Below are positions 9,879-19,674 of a stretch of 48,581 nucleotides of DNA, in pieces. Each line of letters begins with the position of its first letter. Positions within the stretch are counted from its first letter, which is position 1. The notes beneath the pieces were generated by a model. The model was given only the letters and a program-made list of their open reading frames with translations. It was not told where the DNA came from and searched no databases. This DNA comes from Streptomyces sp. MUM 178J (GTDB taxonomy: Bacteria > Actinomycetota > Actinomycetes > Streptomycetales > Streptomycetaceae), in NCBI RefSeq assembly GCF_022414575.1, contig NZ_JADWYQ010000047.1, forward strand, positions 1 to 48,581. The letters run 5' to 3'. Both the position numbers and the translations under genes were made by a program.

Positions 9879-9892
9879 CGCGATAGATCGCG
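9879..9892. promoter_or_regulatory. 14-bp palindrome in the DUF1707 / fumarase spacer
   Basis: CGCGAT (9879-9884) and ATCGCG (9887-9892) form a perfect dyad with an AG centre, just upstream of the -10-like box of the DUF1707 gene. It could be an operator for that gene. Confidence 0.4.
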
Positions 9893-10022
9893 ACAGGGCA
9901 CACGACGGCCTGCCGCAACTGAGCCCTACCTCACAGAATCGCCCCTGCCCCCTCGCCCTACGCTTGAGGACGCGCCGCCAAAGGAGGCCGCGCCGCCGTC
10001 TGCCGAGTGAGGAATGGCCGTA

Positions 10023-11690
<1,668 letters not shown>

Positions 11691-11699
11691 CGGGCGCGG

Positions 11700-11713
11700 C
11701 GGGGCCTGCCCCG
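11700..11713 (+). terminator. Weak hairpin after the class I fumarase
   Basis: CGGGGC / GCCCCG arms separated by CT directly follow the stop codon. The short stem and tiny loop make this only a tentative terminator. Confidence 0.3.
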
Positions 11714-11818
11714 GCCCCTTCGGAGTCCTCCTCACCGACTGGGCGTCTGGTCTGCTGATTCGTGTTCGGTCCCGAATCGGCCGGCCAGGCGCCCAGTGGC
11801 TTCTGCCGTTCGGAGAAC

Positions 11819-11843
11819 GAACGTTTTCGTACGCTGCGGCGTC
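11819..11843 (+). promoter_or_regulatory. ECF-type promoter upstream of the sigma factor gene
   Basis: GAAC (11819-11822), a 17-nt spacer and CGTC (11840-11843) match the general ECF sigma pattern (GAAC near -35, CGTC near -10). An ACGAA/TTCGT dyad overlaps the -35 side. A predicted start near 11850 gives a leader of about 25 nt with a good ribosome-binding site before the TTG start. This fits autoregulation by the encoded sigma factor. Confidence 0.5.
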
Positions 11844-11874
11844 TCAGGGGGGATTTCCGGAAGGGAGGACACTC

Positions 11875-12396
11875 TTGTCGCCGACGAGAGCGGACAGCGG
11901 ACAGCCGGAGCTCCTGGACGCGGGCCAGGAAGACCGGGTGAGGGCCGTGCTCGCGCTGGGCGGGGTGCCGTTCGCGGACCTGCCGGACGGGGTACAGCAG
12001 GTCCGGCTGCGATTGCTGGAACGCATGGCCGACGGCAGAGGCCTTCCGCGGAATGTCTCCGCCTGGGCTGCGGCTGTGGCCTCGAATCTGGCGATGGACT
12101 GGCACAGGTCCAAGCGCCGCCGCAAGCGCCTGGAGGAACGGTTGGGCTCCCTTCGAGGTGCGGAGGGGGACGCGGACGGCGGTGAGGATGTCCGAGTGCG
12201 GGCCCTCTCGGTGGCCAGAGGGCTTGAGCAGCTTTCCGACGCACAGCGGCAGGTGGTGGTGTTGCGGTTCCACGCAGATCTGTCCGTACGGCAGATCGCG
12301 CAGGAGCTGGGTGTTCCCGAGGGAACCGTGAAGAGCAGGCTGCACACGGCGGTGCGGAGTCTCCGTACGGTGCTGCACGATGTCGAGGCGGTGTGA
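11875..12396 (+). CDS. ECF-type RNA polymerase sigma factor
   Basis: A 173-residue sigma-70 family protein. The N-terminal half holds a region 2 domain (about residues 25-90, ending in a basic WHRSKRRRKR segment). The C-terminal half holds a clear region 4 helix-turn-helix, LSDAQRQVVVLRFHADLSVRQIAQELGVPEGTVKSRLHTAVRSLR. The start is the TTG at 11875, strongly supported by GGAAGGGAGGA about 7 nt upstream; no ATG or GTG fits. The stop overlaps the next gene's GTG (GTGA), so the two are translationally coupled, as is usual for a sigma factor and its membrane regulator. An ECF-like promoter at 11819-11843 suggests autoregulation. Region 2 is less typical than region 4. Confidence 0.88.
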   Translation: MSPTRADSGQPELLDAGQEDRVRAVLALGGVPFADLPDGVQQVRLRLLERMADGRGLPRNVSAWAAAVASNLAMDWHRSKRRRKRLEERLGSLRGAEGDADGGEDVRVRALSVARGLEQLSDAQRQVVVLRFHADLSVRQIAQELGVPEGTVKSRLHTAVRSLRTVLHDVEAV

Positions 12397-13139
12397 CGGT
12401 GGAACACAAGGGCGACGATGCGATCCGCGAGGATCCGCTGATGTATGTGCTCACCGGCGAACCGCTGCCTCCGGAACTCGAGCGTGATGCCGCCTTCGTC
12501 GCGGAGTACCGCGCGGCGGGCGCGGACACGGCGGCGCTGCGGGACGACCTGGCGCGGATCGGGGAAGCCTTGTGCCGGGAGCCCGCCGGAAGGAGAGGGA
12601 CCAAGGGGCGGTTGGCGCCGCGGCGCGTTGCGTTCCGGGCGCGGCGGCGGTGGGCGCTCGTGGCGGCTGCAGTCGCGGCGATGGCCATCGGAGCGGTCGT
12701 CACAGGTGTGGTCCGGGACGACGCCCAGAACCGCGGGGCTCCTCCTGAGGCGGCCCTCACCCCGGTGGGACGGCTGGCCTGCGCCGAGGTCGTGGCGGAG
12801 GGCCTCGTGGTGGACGCGGCGCGGGTGGACGGCGGCTCGGTGAAGGTGACCCTGAGAGTCGATCGCCACTACAAGCCGGAGAGGGGAGAGCGGCTGTTGT
12901 CGTTCTCCGCACCGCCGCAGCCCGCAGGGGCCGAGGGTGCAGCGGGCTGGTCCGGCAGCAGGCTGCTCGTCCTGGTCCCGCAGGCCGAAGGCGCCGTGGC
13001 GGAGGTTTTCAGGGAAGGGGAGCCGGCTCCTCCGGGCGCGCCCGAGGGCGGCTCGGGCGATGCCTTGGAATGGGGTCGGTCGCTGGTGGCCGACTCGCTT
13101 GAGGAGTCACGCGGGAAGCCGTGCCCGGCGCAGCACTGA
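12393..13139 (+). CDS. Single-pass membrane partner of the ECF sigma factor (putative anti-sigma)
   Basis: A 248-residue protein with a cytoplasmic N-terminal part (1-85, including the MYVLTGEPLPPELERDAAFVAEYR helix), one transmembrane segment at about 87-107 and an outer domain of about 140 residues containing the ACAEVVAEGLVVDAARVDGGSVKVTLRVDRHYKPERGE beta-rich stretch. It starts at GTG 12393, overlapping the sigma stop codon by four bases. No zinc-binding anti-sigma motif (HxxxCxxC) is present. An anti-sigma role is inferred only from coupling, topology and similarity to other Streptomyces sigma-adjacent membrane proteins I remember. The outer domain resembles, by eye, part of the lipoprotein at 14497-15165, which also has a DLVVEAKVVKA..TLQIDDVLH pattern. 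It may sense a signal outside the membrane. Confidence 0.75.
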   Translation: MTVEHKGDDAIREDPLMYVLTGEPLPPELERDAAFVAEYRAAGADTAALRDDLARIGEALCREPAGRRGTKGRLAPRRVAFRARRRWALVAAAVAAMAIGAVVTGVVRDDAQNRGAPPEAALTPVGRLACAEVVAEGLVVDAARVDGGSVKVTLRVDRHYKPERGERLLSFSAPPQPAGAEGAAGWSGSRLLVLVPQAEGAVAEVFREGEPAPPGAPEGGSGDALEWGRSLVADSLEESRGKPCPAQH

Positions 13140-13155
13140 GGGTCCCTCCCTCCAC

Positions 13156-13187
13156 TGCCCCGGGCGGCTGGGACGGAGTCCGGGGCA
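13156..13187. terminator. Hairpin after the sigma operon
   Basis: TGCCCCGG (13156-13163) pairs with CCGGGGCA (13180-13187). It lies 17 nt after the stop codon and is the first of two stacked hairpins. Confidence 0.5.
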
Positions 13188-13190
13188 CTC

Positions 13191-13221
13191 GCGGGGTGGG
13201 GTTGATGTGACCCCACCCCGC
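13191..13221. terminator. Bidirectional hairpin terminator
   Basis: Perfect 12-bp arms GCGGGGTGGGGT (13191-13202) and ACCCCACCCCGC (13210-13221) with a 7-nt loop, between the sigma operon (+) and the secreted-protein operon (-). Confidence 0.85.
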
Positions 13222-13260
13222 AGGGCGACTCATGGGATCAGGAAGGCGGGCAGGGCGGCC

Positions 13261-13815
13261 TCAGTGACGGTCTTCCTCTCCACCGCCGTGCTCGTGCTCA
13301 TCGCCGCGCTCTTCCGCTTTCTCCCCGGCTTCCTCCGTCCTGCCTGTGCCAACGCCCATGTCCGTGTCCGTGTCCGTGTCCGCTCCGGGTGTGACGCCTC
13401 TGTCGCTTCTCGCCTTCGGGTCGGCACGGACTCCCGGGAGATTGGTTCCACAGGACTCCTCGATGTACTGCCCGACGCGGGTACCGGCGCTGCGCTCCTC
13501 GTCGGCCACCTCGCGCTCCGGCTCCTCGGCGCTGTGCACCAGCAGGTGGAAGTCGTCGTGCAGCGCCTCGGGGGCCAGCTCGCCCAGCATCTTCAGCTTG
13601 GTGACCCGCTCCTCCGCTGTGAGCTCCTGCTGCTCAACGATGCCGAAGTCGGCGCTGGCGGCGCAGAATTCGGCACTCGCCGGGGCTATCGCGGCCCGGG
13701 AGGGTTCCTCCTCCCTCTCCCCGCATGCGCCGAGGAGAAGGACAACGGCGGTGACGAGGACGGCCGCGCCCACGCGGCGCCGGTGCAGCCGCCGAGCGTG
13801 GTCAGACCCCTGCAT
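13261..13815 (-). CDS. Putative lipoprotein with acidic His-rich tail
   Basis: A 184-residue protein with a basic N-region, a hydrophobic core and a lipobox ending LLLGAC, with C31 as the predicted lipidation site. It is therefore expected on the outer face of the membrane. The mature part has a helical middle (VEQQELTAEERVTKLKMLGELAPEAL) and a low-complexity tail with DTDTDTD, encoded by GTCCGT-type tandem repeats at about 13360-13382, and an HEHGGGEEDRH end that could bind metal. I do not recognise a family. ATG 13815 overlaps the end of the protease gene by 14 nt, so it is the last gene of a three-gene operon and probably translationally coupled. Confidence 0.7.
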   Translation of the reverse strand: MQGSDHARRLHRRRVGAAVLVTAVVLLLGACGEREEEPSRAAIAPASAEFCAASADFGIVEQQELTAEERVTKLKMLGELAPEALHDDFHLLVHSAEEPEREVADEERSAGTRVGQYIEESCGTNLPGVRADPKARSDRGVTPGADTDTDTDMGVGTGRTEEAGEKAEERGDEHEHGGGEEDRH

Positions 13816-14419
13816 TGACCGCGTTGATGTCGTGGTTGTCGAGGTTCTGCGGCCAGCCTGAGGAGTTCAGGTAGGTCTGCATGCAGGAGTTGTAGTTCGA
13901 GTCCGCCGAGTAAGGGTTGGAGCCGGAACCACGGTGACCCAGGTCACCGGTGTGGCCGATCTCGTGGCAGGCCAGCGAGCGCCACTTCGCCGCGCTCTTG
14001 CCACTCATGGTGTACTCGTTGAAGAAGACGAGTATTTTGTCGCACTTGCCGTTCCACCAGTTGCTTTCCTCGCATCTGGCCCAGCCGTAGACATTCGCGT
14101 TGCCCTCGTCGCCCCACCAGTCGCGCAGCCGGACATCCGACCAGTTGGTCGTCCAGTGGGTGGAGATGTCCGTCCTCTCCAGCTGGGACTTTCCGTGACC
14201 GGAGGCGGTGTTGGCGGCCGAGTTGAGGTAGTACTTCTGGAAGTACTGACCGGAGTTGTCCGGCTCGACGCCCGAACCGCCGTGGTTGGCGGAGGCGGTG
14301 GGCGCGAGCAGCGCCTGTGTCAGTGCGATGACGGCGAGTCCGGCTGTGGCGCGTGCTGCGGTCTTGCGGGCCGTGAGGGCTGTCCGGGCCGCGCGAGTCG
14401 TACGGGTTGCCTGCTTCAT
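13802..14419 (-). CDS. Secreted metzincin-like zinc metalloprotease
   Basis: A 205-residue secreted protein with an Arg-rich signal peptide, likely cut after ASA at about residue 45. The zinc motif HEIGHTGDLGH lies at 152-162 (H152, E153, H156, H162), followed by SCM at 178-180 as a probable Met-turn. This fits the metzincin pattern HExxHxxGxxH/D except that the usual Gly is Asp159. Four cysteines (C116, C126, C151, C179) could form two disulfides. The small size recalls snapalysin, but the motif differs. ATG 14419 has AAGGAGC 6 nt upstream. It sits between two lipoprotein genes in one operon, so substrates or partners may be those surface proteins; this is inference. Confidence 0.78.
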   Translation of the reverse strand: MKQATRTTRAARTALTARKTAARATAGLAVIALTQALLAPTASANHGGSGVEPDNSGQYFQKYYLNSAANTASGHGKSQLERTDISTHWTTNWSDVRLRDWWGDEGNANVYGWARCEESNWWNGKCDKILVFFNEYTMSGKSAAKWRSLACHEIGHTGDLGHRGSGSNPYSADSNYNSCMQTYLNSSGWPQNLDNHDINAVNAGV

Positions 14420-14496
14420 GACTGCTCCTTGAGATGACGGGTCGGCCTGTCGCCGTGCCGAGTGAGGCGTGCTGTCGCGGTGCGGATGTGGCACGC

Positions 14497-15165
14497 TCAC
14501 TGCGCCAGCGGGGCCACTCGGCCGGAGTGGAAGCCCTTCGACGCCCGCTCCACCTCGGTCGTCAGCTGGGCGTAGGTCATCTTGCCGAGGCTGTCTCGCA
14601 GCTTGTCGTCGTGTCCCTTGGTGGGCTGCAGTTGCTCGCCGGTGACGATGACGCGTCCCTGGGAGCTGATCAGGGAGTAGTTCTTCTTGCCTGCGTGCAG
14701 GAAGTAGACGGCCTTGTCACCCGCCTTCGTCCATGTCACTCCGTTGAACAGGACGCCTTCGCCCTCCGCGTTCCACTCGCCTTCGACGACCTGCACCGTG
14801 GTCGCCTTGGCGTCCTTCTTGGCGTGCAGGACGTCGTCGATCTGCAGGGTGACCAGGCGGGCGCGGGATACGCACTCCTCCCCCTGGTCACTCTGGTCCG
14901 TCTCGCAGGCGCCGGCCTCGGCTTTGACGACCTTGGCCTCCACGACCAGGTCTGACGTCGCCACCATCGTGGGCAGGTCCGCGAAGTGCCGGACCTCGGC
15001 GGCCTCGGCAGTGATCTCCGGCTGATCGCTCAGGTCCGCCGCGGCGGTGTCGGCGCTCCCGCCCGAACAGGCGCCTGTGACGACGGAGAGCGCCACGATC
15101 GCGCCGGCCGCCCGTGCAGCACGGTTGACCCTGTGACGCCTGTTCCGCACCGATGTCTGTGTCAC
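14497..15165 (-). CDS. Putative lipoprotein, first gene of the protease operon
   Basis: A 222-residue protein with a basic N-region and a hydrophobic stretch ending in the lipobox VTGAC (C33). The mature part contains TSDLVVEAKVVKAEAG, a beta-rich VTLQIDDVLHAKKDAKATTVQVVEGEW segment and GDKAVYFLHAGKKNYSL. This pattern is seen in several actinobacterial secreted proteins of unknown function and is weakly similar to the outer domain of the sigma partner at 12393-13139. GTG 15165 is preferred because AGGGGGA lies about 7 nt upstream; the longer open frame has no support. The protease gene follows after 77 nt. Confidence 0.72.
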   Translation of the reverse strand: MTQTSVRNRRHRVNRAARAAGAIVALSVVTGACSGGSADTAAADLSDQPEITAEAAEVRHFADLPTMVATSDLVVEAKVVKAEAGACETDQSDQGEECVSRARLVTLQIDDVLHAKKDAKATTVQVVEGEWNAEGEGVLFNGVTWTKAGDKAVYFLHAGKKNYSLISSQGRVIVTGEQLQPTKGHDDKLRDSLGKMTYAQLTTEVERASKGFHSGRVAPLAQ

Positions 15166-15366
15166 TGCACATCCCCCTGAATCGTGGCGCACGTTCTGAC
15201 ATGCGCGCGTCGCTTGTGCTCGCCGCTCCATGAAAGTCAGATGTGACCGAAAATCGACAGCCGATATTCACCCGTGGCTGTGATCATTCGAACCTTGGCC
15301 AGAAAGAGATCAATATGCATATGACAATGGTCGCCTCAGGCATCAGGGCGCGGTCGTCCGCCGCAT
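15166..15366. other. AT-rich spacer holding the promoter of the lipoprotein-protease operon
   Basis: This stretch is clearly richer in A/T than its surroundings and should hold the minus-strand promoter of the operon. It contains a perfect 10-bp palindrome ATATGCATAT at 15313-15322. I could not assign a convincing -35/-10 pair or an ECF-type GAAC/CGTC pair on the minus strand. Confidence 0.4.
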
Positions 15367-15392
15367 CCCCTGCGCCTCAGGAGGCGCAGGGG
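15367..15392 (-). terminator. Hairpin terminator of the SGNH hydrolase gene
   Basis: Perfect 12-bp arms CCCCTGCGCCTC and GAGGCGCAGGGG separated by AG, located 14 nt beyond the stop codon of the minus-strand hydrolase gene. Confidence 0.8.
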
Positions 15393-15406
15393 ACATATGG
15401 CTGGCC

Positions 15407-16945
15407 CTACACGAAGCGCTGCCGCGCCGAGCCGTCGCAGCGCTGGAGCCGCACCGGCTCACCCACCCCGGCGACCGTCGCGCACAGCCCGGTCGAGGAT
15501 GTCGGACGCAGGGTGCCCGCGTCGCGTACGAAGCGCTGGTTCGCACCGCCGTGGCAGTCCCAGACGATCAGCCGGGCGCCCGCGCGGTAGTCGCCGCCGG
15601 GGACGTCGAGGCAGCGGTCCTGGCTGAGTTCGGTGTGCAGGTAGTCGCGCTCCGGATCGTGCCACCAGTTCTGGTTGCGGCCCCCGTGGCAGCCCCAGCC
15701 CAGCACGCGCGTGTCGTTGCGGCTGACCGCGCCCTCCACGTCCAGGCAGGCGCCGCTCGCTTCGGCCCTGAGGGGCTTGAAGGCGTCGTCCCAGGCGAAG
15801 GGGTACAGCGCGGGCTTCCCGCTCGATGCCACGTCCGCGCAGCTCGCCTCGCTCAGGCCGGAGTCGTAGAGCTGGGTGAGGCAGGAGGCGAAGGCGGCGT
15901 GTCCGCGCGCGTTGGGGTGGAAGGACTGGCGGACGGAGTTGGAGTCCGGCGGGAACGGGTTGGTGAGGTCGATGTAGAGCCCTCGCGCCCAGGTGTTCTG
16001 GTAGCACACCTCATGCCCGTGGAAGAGGCGTGAGTTGTCCAGGTAGACCGCCCCGGTCGACTGCGCGACCTTGCGCATGCCGCGTTCGAACGCCGGTACC
16101 GCCGTGTTGCGGCCCCACACGGTGTCGGAGTCGTATCCCATGCCGCCGCAGAACAGCTTGCCGATGAAGTGGGGGTTGTCGCGGAAGTCGGGCCCGATGG
16201 GGCTCGGGTAGCCCATCACCACCAGCTTGTAGTCGCCGTCCGCGTATCCGGCGTCCCGCATCACGGTGCGCAGGTCGCGCACCGTCTGCTCGACCTTGGG
16301 GACGAGGCCGTCCACGCGGGCCTGCCAGCCGGGCGCGTACTTCGGCTCACAGGGGCCCTGGAACAGGATGTAGCGGGTGACGCAGTCGGTCATCACCGGG
16401 CCAAACCGCAGATCGTCGTTGGCCCCGGCGACCAGCAGCACCATCTTGATGCGGGTGTTGCGGGCCTTGATCGCGAGGTTGTCGCTCTGGATGAGTTCGT
16501 CGGCGTACTGCTTGCTGCCGCCGATGCGGATGTTGCCGGTGTACGCGCCGGAGCAGGAGACGTTGTACGTCACATCGGCGGCGATGCCCGTGCGGTGGAT
16601 GGCGGCCTCGGGTGACCGGTGGCACCAGTTGTCGGGGCCGTTGGTGCCGGGTTCGTAGGTGCCGACGCCTTCGCCGGATATCTCGCTGTCGCCGAGCGAG
16701 ATCAGTCCGGTCTTGCGTGCGGCGAGGGGGCGTTCCTCGGGGCTGCCGTAGAGCTCGACGGCCTCTGCCGCCCGGATCGACTCCAGTTCGGGTGGGAGCG
16801 GTGCGGAGGGGGTCGCCGCGGCGGCAGGGGACGGGGGAGCGGCCGCGGCGGGGGCTCCTCCCGCCAGTGTGCCGAGCCCGAGGGCTGCCGCCAGCGCTGC
16901 GGCGGTCGCCGCCGTACGCCGAAGTCTGTGTCTGGTGCGCGCCAT
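15407..16945 (-). CDS. Secreted SGNH/GDSL hydrolase with C-terminal ricin-type lectin domain
   Basis: A 512-residue secreted protein. The signal peptide (TAATAAALAAALGLGTLAGGAPAAAA) is followed by an Ala/Pro-rich linker. The SGNH hydrolase domain (about residues 75-375) has the block I serine in SLGDSEISGEG, block III around VAGANDD, and a terminal SFHPNARGH histidine motif. The last 130 or so residues form a ricin B-like beta-trefoil, with CLDVEGAVSRNDTRV, CLDVPGGDYRAGA and three QxW-like repeats ending NQNWW, NQRFV and RQRFV. It is therefore likely an extracellular esterase or lipase that binds carbohydrate. ATG 16945 has GGGGAGG 5-6 nt upstream. It is divergent from fumC and lies in the same insertion-like block as the protease operon. 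The substrate is unknown. Confidence 0.9.
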   Translation of the reverse strand: MARTRHRLRRTAATAAALAAALGLGTLAGGAPAAAAPPSPAAAATPSAPLPPELESIRAAEAVELYGSPEERPLAARKTGLISLGDSEISGEGVGTYEPGTNGPDNWCHRSPEAAIHRTGIAADVTYNVSCSGAYTGNIRIGGSKQYADELIQSDNLAIKARNTRIKMVLLVAGANDDLRFGPVMTDCVTRYILFQGPCEPKYAPGWQARVDGLVPKVEQTVRDLRTVMRDAGYADGDYKLVVMGYPSPIGPDFRDNPHFIGKLFCGGMGYDSDTVWGRNTAVPAFERGMRKVAQSTGAVYLDNSRLFHGHEVCYQNTWARGLYIDLTNPFPPDSNSVRQSFHPNARGHAAFASCLTQLYDSGLSEASCADVASSGKPALYPFAWDDAFKPLRAEASGACLDVEGAVSRNDTRVLGWGCHGGRNQNWWHDPERDYLHTELSQDRCLDVPGGDYRAGARLIVWDCHGGANQRFVRDAGTLRPTSSTGLCATVAGVGEPVRLQRCDGSARQRFV

Positions 16946-17052
16946 TGCGCCTCCCCGGTTTGTGGTTGCCACCGGTATTTACTGGCGGGTAGCGCAGTTG
17001 GGAATAGATAGAACAAGACAAGTGCTCAACTTTTTCAGGAGGGATGATCCTG

Positions 17053-18450
17053 ATGACCGATGCGAGCGAGTACCGGACAGAGCACGACTCCATGGGGGAG
17101 GTCCGCGTCCCTGCCCATGCCAAATGGCGTGCGCAGACGCAGCGGGCCGTGGAGAACTTCCCCGTCTCCGGGCAGCGGCTGGAGCGGGCCCATATCGAGG
17201 CGCTGGGTCGGATCAAGGCGGCGGCCGCTCTGGTCAACGCCGAGCTGGGGGTCCTTGACAAGGAGACGGCCCGTGCCGTCGCGGAGGCGGCCGGAGAGGT
17301 CGCCGAGGGCCGCTGGGACGAGCACTTTCCGGTCGACGTCTTCCAGACCGGCTCCGGCACGTCCTCCAACATGAACGCCAACGAGGTCATCGCCACGCTC
17401 GCCACCGAGCGGCTCGGCGGCCGGAGCGTCCACCCCAACGACCACGTCAACGCGTCGCAGTCGTCGAACGACGTCTTCCCCTCCTCCATCCACATCGCGG
17501 CGACCGCCGCGGTGACCCGCGACCTGATCCCCGCGCTGGAGCATCTGGCGGCCTCCCTGACCCGCAAGTCCGATGAGTTCTCCGACGTGGTCAAGGCCGG
17601 CCGCACGCATCTGATGGACGCCACACCGGTGACGCTCGGCCAGGAGTTCTCCGGCTATGCGGCGCAGATCCGCCACGGCGTCGAGCGGCTCACCGCCTCC
17701 CTCCCCCGGCTGGCCGAACTCCCTCTGGGCGGCACGGCGGTCGGCACCGGCATCAACACCCCGCCCGGGTTCTCCGCCGCCGTCATCGCCGAGGTCGCCC
17801 GCACCACCGGGCTGCCGCTGACCGAGGCCCGCGACCACTTCGAGGCGCAGGGCGCACGCGACGGGCTGGTGGAGACCTCCGGGCAGCTCCGGACCGTCGC
17901 GGTCTCCCTCACCAAGATCGCCAACGATCTGCGCTGGATGGCGAGCGGCCCCCGCACCGGCCTCGCGGAGATCGATCTGCCGGATCTGCAGCCCGGCTCC
18001 TCGATCATGCCCGGCAAGGTCAACCCGGTGGTGCCGGAGGCGGTGCTGATGGTCGCCGCCCAGGTCATGGGGAACGACACCACGGTCGCGACGGCAGGAG
18101 CGTCGGGGAACTTCGAGCTGAACGTGATGCTCCCGGTCCTCGCCAAGAACCTGCTGGAGTCCGTCCGGCTCCTCGCGAACGCGTCCCGGCTGCTCGCCGA
18201 CCGCACGGTCGACGGCATCACCGCCAATGCGGAACGGGCGCGCGAGTACGCCGAGTCCTCCCCGTCCGTGGTCACCCCGCTGAACAGGTACATCGGATAC
18301 GAGGAGGCCGCGAAGGTCGCCAAGAGGGCGCTCGCCGAGCGGAAGACCATCCGCGAGGTCGTCCTGGAGTCCGGCTATGTGGAGCGCGGGGCGCTCACCG
18401 TGCAGCAGCTCGACGAGGCGCTGGACGTGCTCCGGATGACCCGGCCCTGA
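17053..18450 (+). CDS. fumC: Class II fumarate hydratase
   Basis: Iron-independent TCA-cycle fumarase of the fumarase/aspartase superfamily. The 465-residue protein has [16 protein letters not shown], the [18 protein letters not shown] substrate-binding segment, the [13 protein letters not shown] region and the signature [14 protein letters not shown] 17053 is preferred over in-frame ATG 17044 because AGGAGGG lies directly before 17044 and is correctly spaced (about 8 nt) only for 17053. The 107-nt spacer shared with the divergent hydrolase gene is AT-rich and must hold both promoters. Having this oxygen-stable enzyme alongside the iron-sulfur fumarase is a common way to keep the TCA cycle running under oxidative stress or iron limitation. 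Confidence 0.96.
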   Translation: MTDASEYRTEHDSMGEVRVPAHAKWRAQTQRAVENFPVSGQRLERAHIEALGRIKAAAALVNAELGVLDKETARAVAEAAGEVAEGRWDEHFPVDVFQTGSGTSSNMNANEVIATLATERLGGRSVHPNDHVNASQSSNDVFPSSIHIAATAAVTRDLIPALEHLAASLTRKSDEFSDVVKAGRTHLMDATPVTLGQEFSGYAAQIRHGVERLTASLPRLAELPLGGTAVGTGINTPPGFSAAVIAEVARTTGLPLTEARDHFEAQGARDGLVETSGQLRTVAVSLTKIANDLRWMASGPRTGLAEIDLPDLQPGSSIMPGKVNPVVPEAVLMVAAQVMGNDTTVATAGASGNFELNVMLPVLAKNLLESVRLLANASRLLADRTVDGITANAERAREYAESSPSVVTPLNRYIGYEEAAKVAKRALAERKTIREVVLESGYVERGALTVQQLDEALDVLRMTRP

Positions 18451-18518
18451 CCCTCGGCCATGACACGGCCGTGACCTGCATCGCAGCGTGCCGCTCGACG
18501 CCCTCCTAAGATCTGCTC

Positions 18519-19220
18519 ATGACAGGCAGGTCAGACACGGCGGGCCGGGGACGCGCCGTACGCTTCAGCCGCGGGGACCGGATCCTCTGGCGGTACCGCG
18601 GCCATGCCCCGGACACGCAGGGCCGCAGCGTCCACATCTGCCGTCCGGTGACCGTCGTCCAGGACACCGACGAGCTGCTCGCGGTGTGGATGGCCCCCGG
18701 GACGGAGTGCGTCAAACCGGTGCTGGCCGACGGCACCCCCGTGCACGAGGAGCCGCTCGCCACCCGCTACACCGCCCCGCGCACCGTCACTCGGGCGCGC
18801 TGGTTCGGCACGGGCGTGCTCAAGCTGGCCAGCCCCGGGCAGCCGTGGTCGGTGTGGCTGTTCTGGGAGCGCGGCTGGCAGTTCCGCAGCTGGTACGTCA
18901 ACCTCGAGGAGCCGCACACCCGATGGGCGGGCGGCGTCGACTCGGAGGACCATTTCCTCGACATCTCCGTGTACCCGGACCGCAGCTGGATCTGGCGGGA
19001 CGAGGACGAGTTCGCCCAGGCGCAGCGCGTCGGGCTGATGGACGCGGCCAAGGCGCGCCGGGTGCGGGAGGCGGGCCAGTCGGCCGTCGAGGTGATCCGG
19101 GACTGGGGCGCGCCGTTCCGCGACGGCTGGGAGCGGTGGCGTCCCGACCCCGGATGGCAGGTGCCCGAACTGCCCGAGGACTGGGACCGGGTGCCGCCGA
19201 CGACCCGGATGGCCTCATAG
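18519..19220 (+). CDS. DUF402 (FomD-like) domain protein
   Basis: A 233-residue soluble protein carrying a DUF402 domain: LLAVWMAPGTECVKPV, WSVWLFWERGWQFRSWYVNLEEPHTRW, and FLDISVYPDRSWIWRDEDEFAQA. The Trp- and acid-rich VNLEEP..D..LDISVYPDRSW..KDEDEF pattern is the family's metal and nucleotide-binding core; FomD and related proteins are nucleotide phosphohydrolases. The actual substrate cannot be read. ATG 18519 has TAAGAT ending 6 nt upstream and no Shine-Dalgarno sequence, so it is probably leaderless. Confidence 0.85.
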   Translation: MTGRSDTAGRGRAVRFSRGDRILWRYRGHAPDTQGRSVHICRPVTVVQDTDELLAVWMAPGTECVKPVLADGTPVHEEPLATRYTAPRTVTRARWFGTGVLKLASPGQPWSVWLFWERGWQFRSWYVNLEEPHTRWAGGVDSEDHFLDISVYPDRSWIWRDEDEFAQAQRVGLMDAAKARRVREAGQSAVEVIRDWGAPFRDGWERWRPDPGWQVPELPEDWDRVPPTTRMAS

Positions 19221-19674
19221 CGCGCACGCCCCGATGCGGGCAGCGCGCCGGCGCGTGTGCGCGTCCCCCGTTTCGCGCGGGTGTCGCTGAAGTGACTGAT
19301 TCCGGTGCGGGAACGCGCTCCGGCGCATACCGCCTCGTGAGACTCTTGATGCACCCCCTGGGGGCAAACGTAGGATCGTCGTCCGCAAGGCTGGACAGCT
19401 GGCCGACGGCGCCCACGACACCGATCGAACGGGGATCAGACACCACATCAGATACCGATACGCGCATTGAGGACATGCATCAACCGCTGAGCGCGGCACC
19501 GAAGCTGACCGTAAGTCATTTCGAGTCACTGAACACGTCGACCACAGGGGGTGGAGCCGTGCCGGATGCCCACCACCCTGTCGCCGCCCCCCACAGAGCG
19601 GGTATACCGCCTCACGAGGCGTCTCACGAGGCGAAGGCATCGCACACCCGGCCCAGACGGACGGAATCCCACGC
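19221..19674. other. Long 454-nt spacer upstream of the SpoIIE-type phosphatase gene
   Basis: No well-supported gene lies here. An imperfect GC hairpin follows the DUF402 stop codon. A possible promoter is at 19346-19376. Downstream of it runs a reading frame from GTG 19559 to TGA 19678, preceded by a GGGGGTGGAG box, whose stop overlaps the phosphatase start (GTGA). Its third-position G/C bias is only about 74 percent, so I do not call it as a gene. If the promoter is right, the phosphatase mRNA has a leader of about 290 nt. Confidence 0.45.
19346..19376 (+). promoter_or_regulatory. Candidate promoter for the phosphatase gene
   Basis: TTGATG (19346-19351) and TAGGAT (19371-19376) are separated by 19 nt. 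The spacer holds a CCCCC-T-GGGGG dyad. The spacing is slightly long for a vegetative promoter. Confidence 0.4.
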
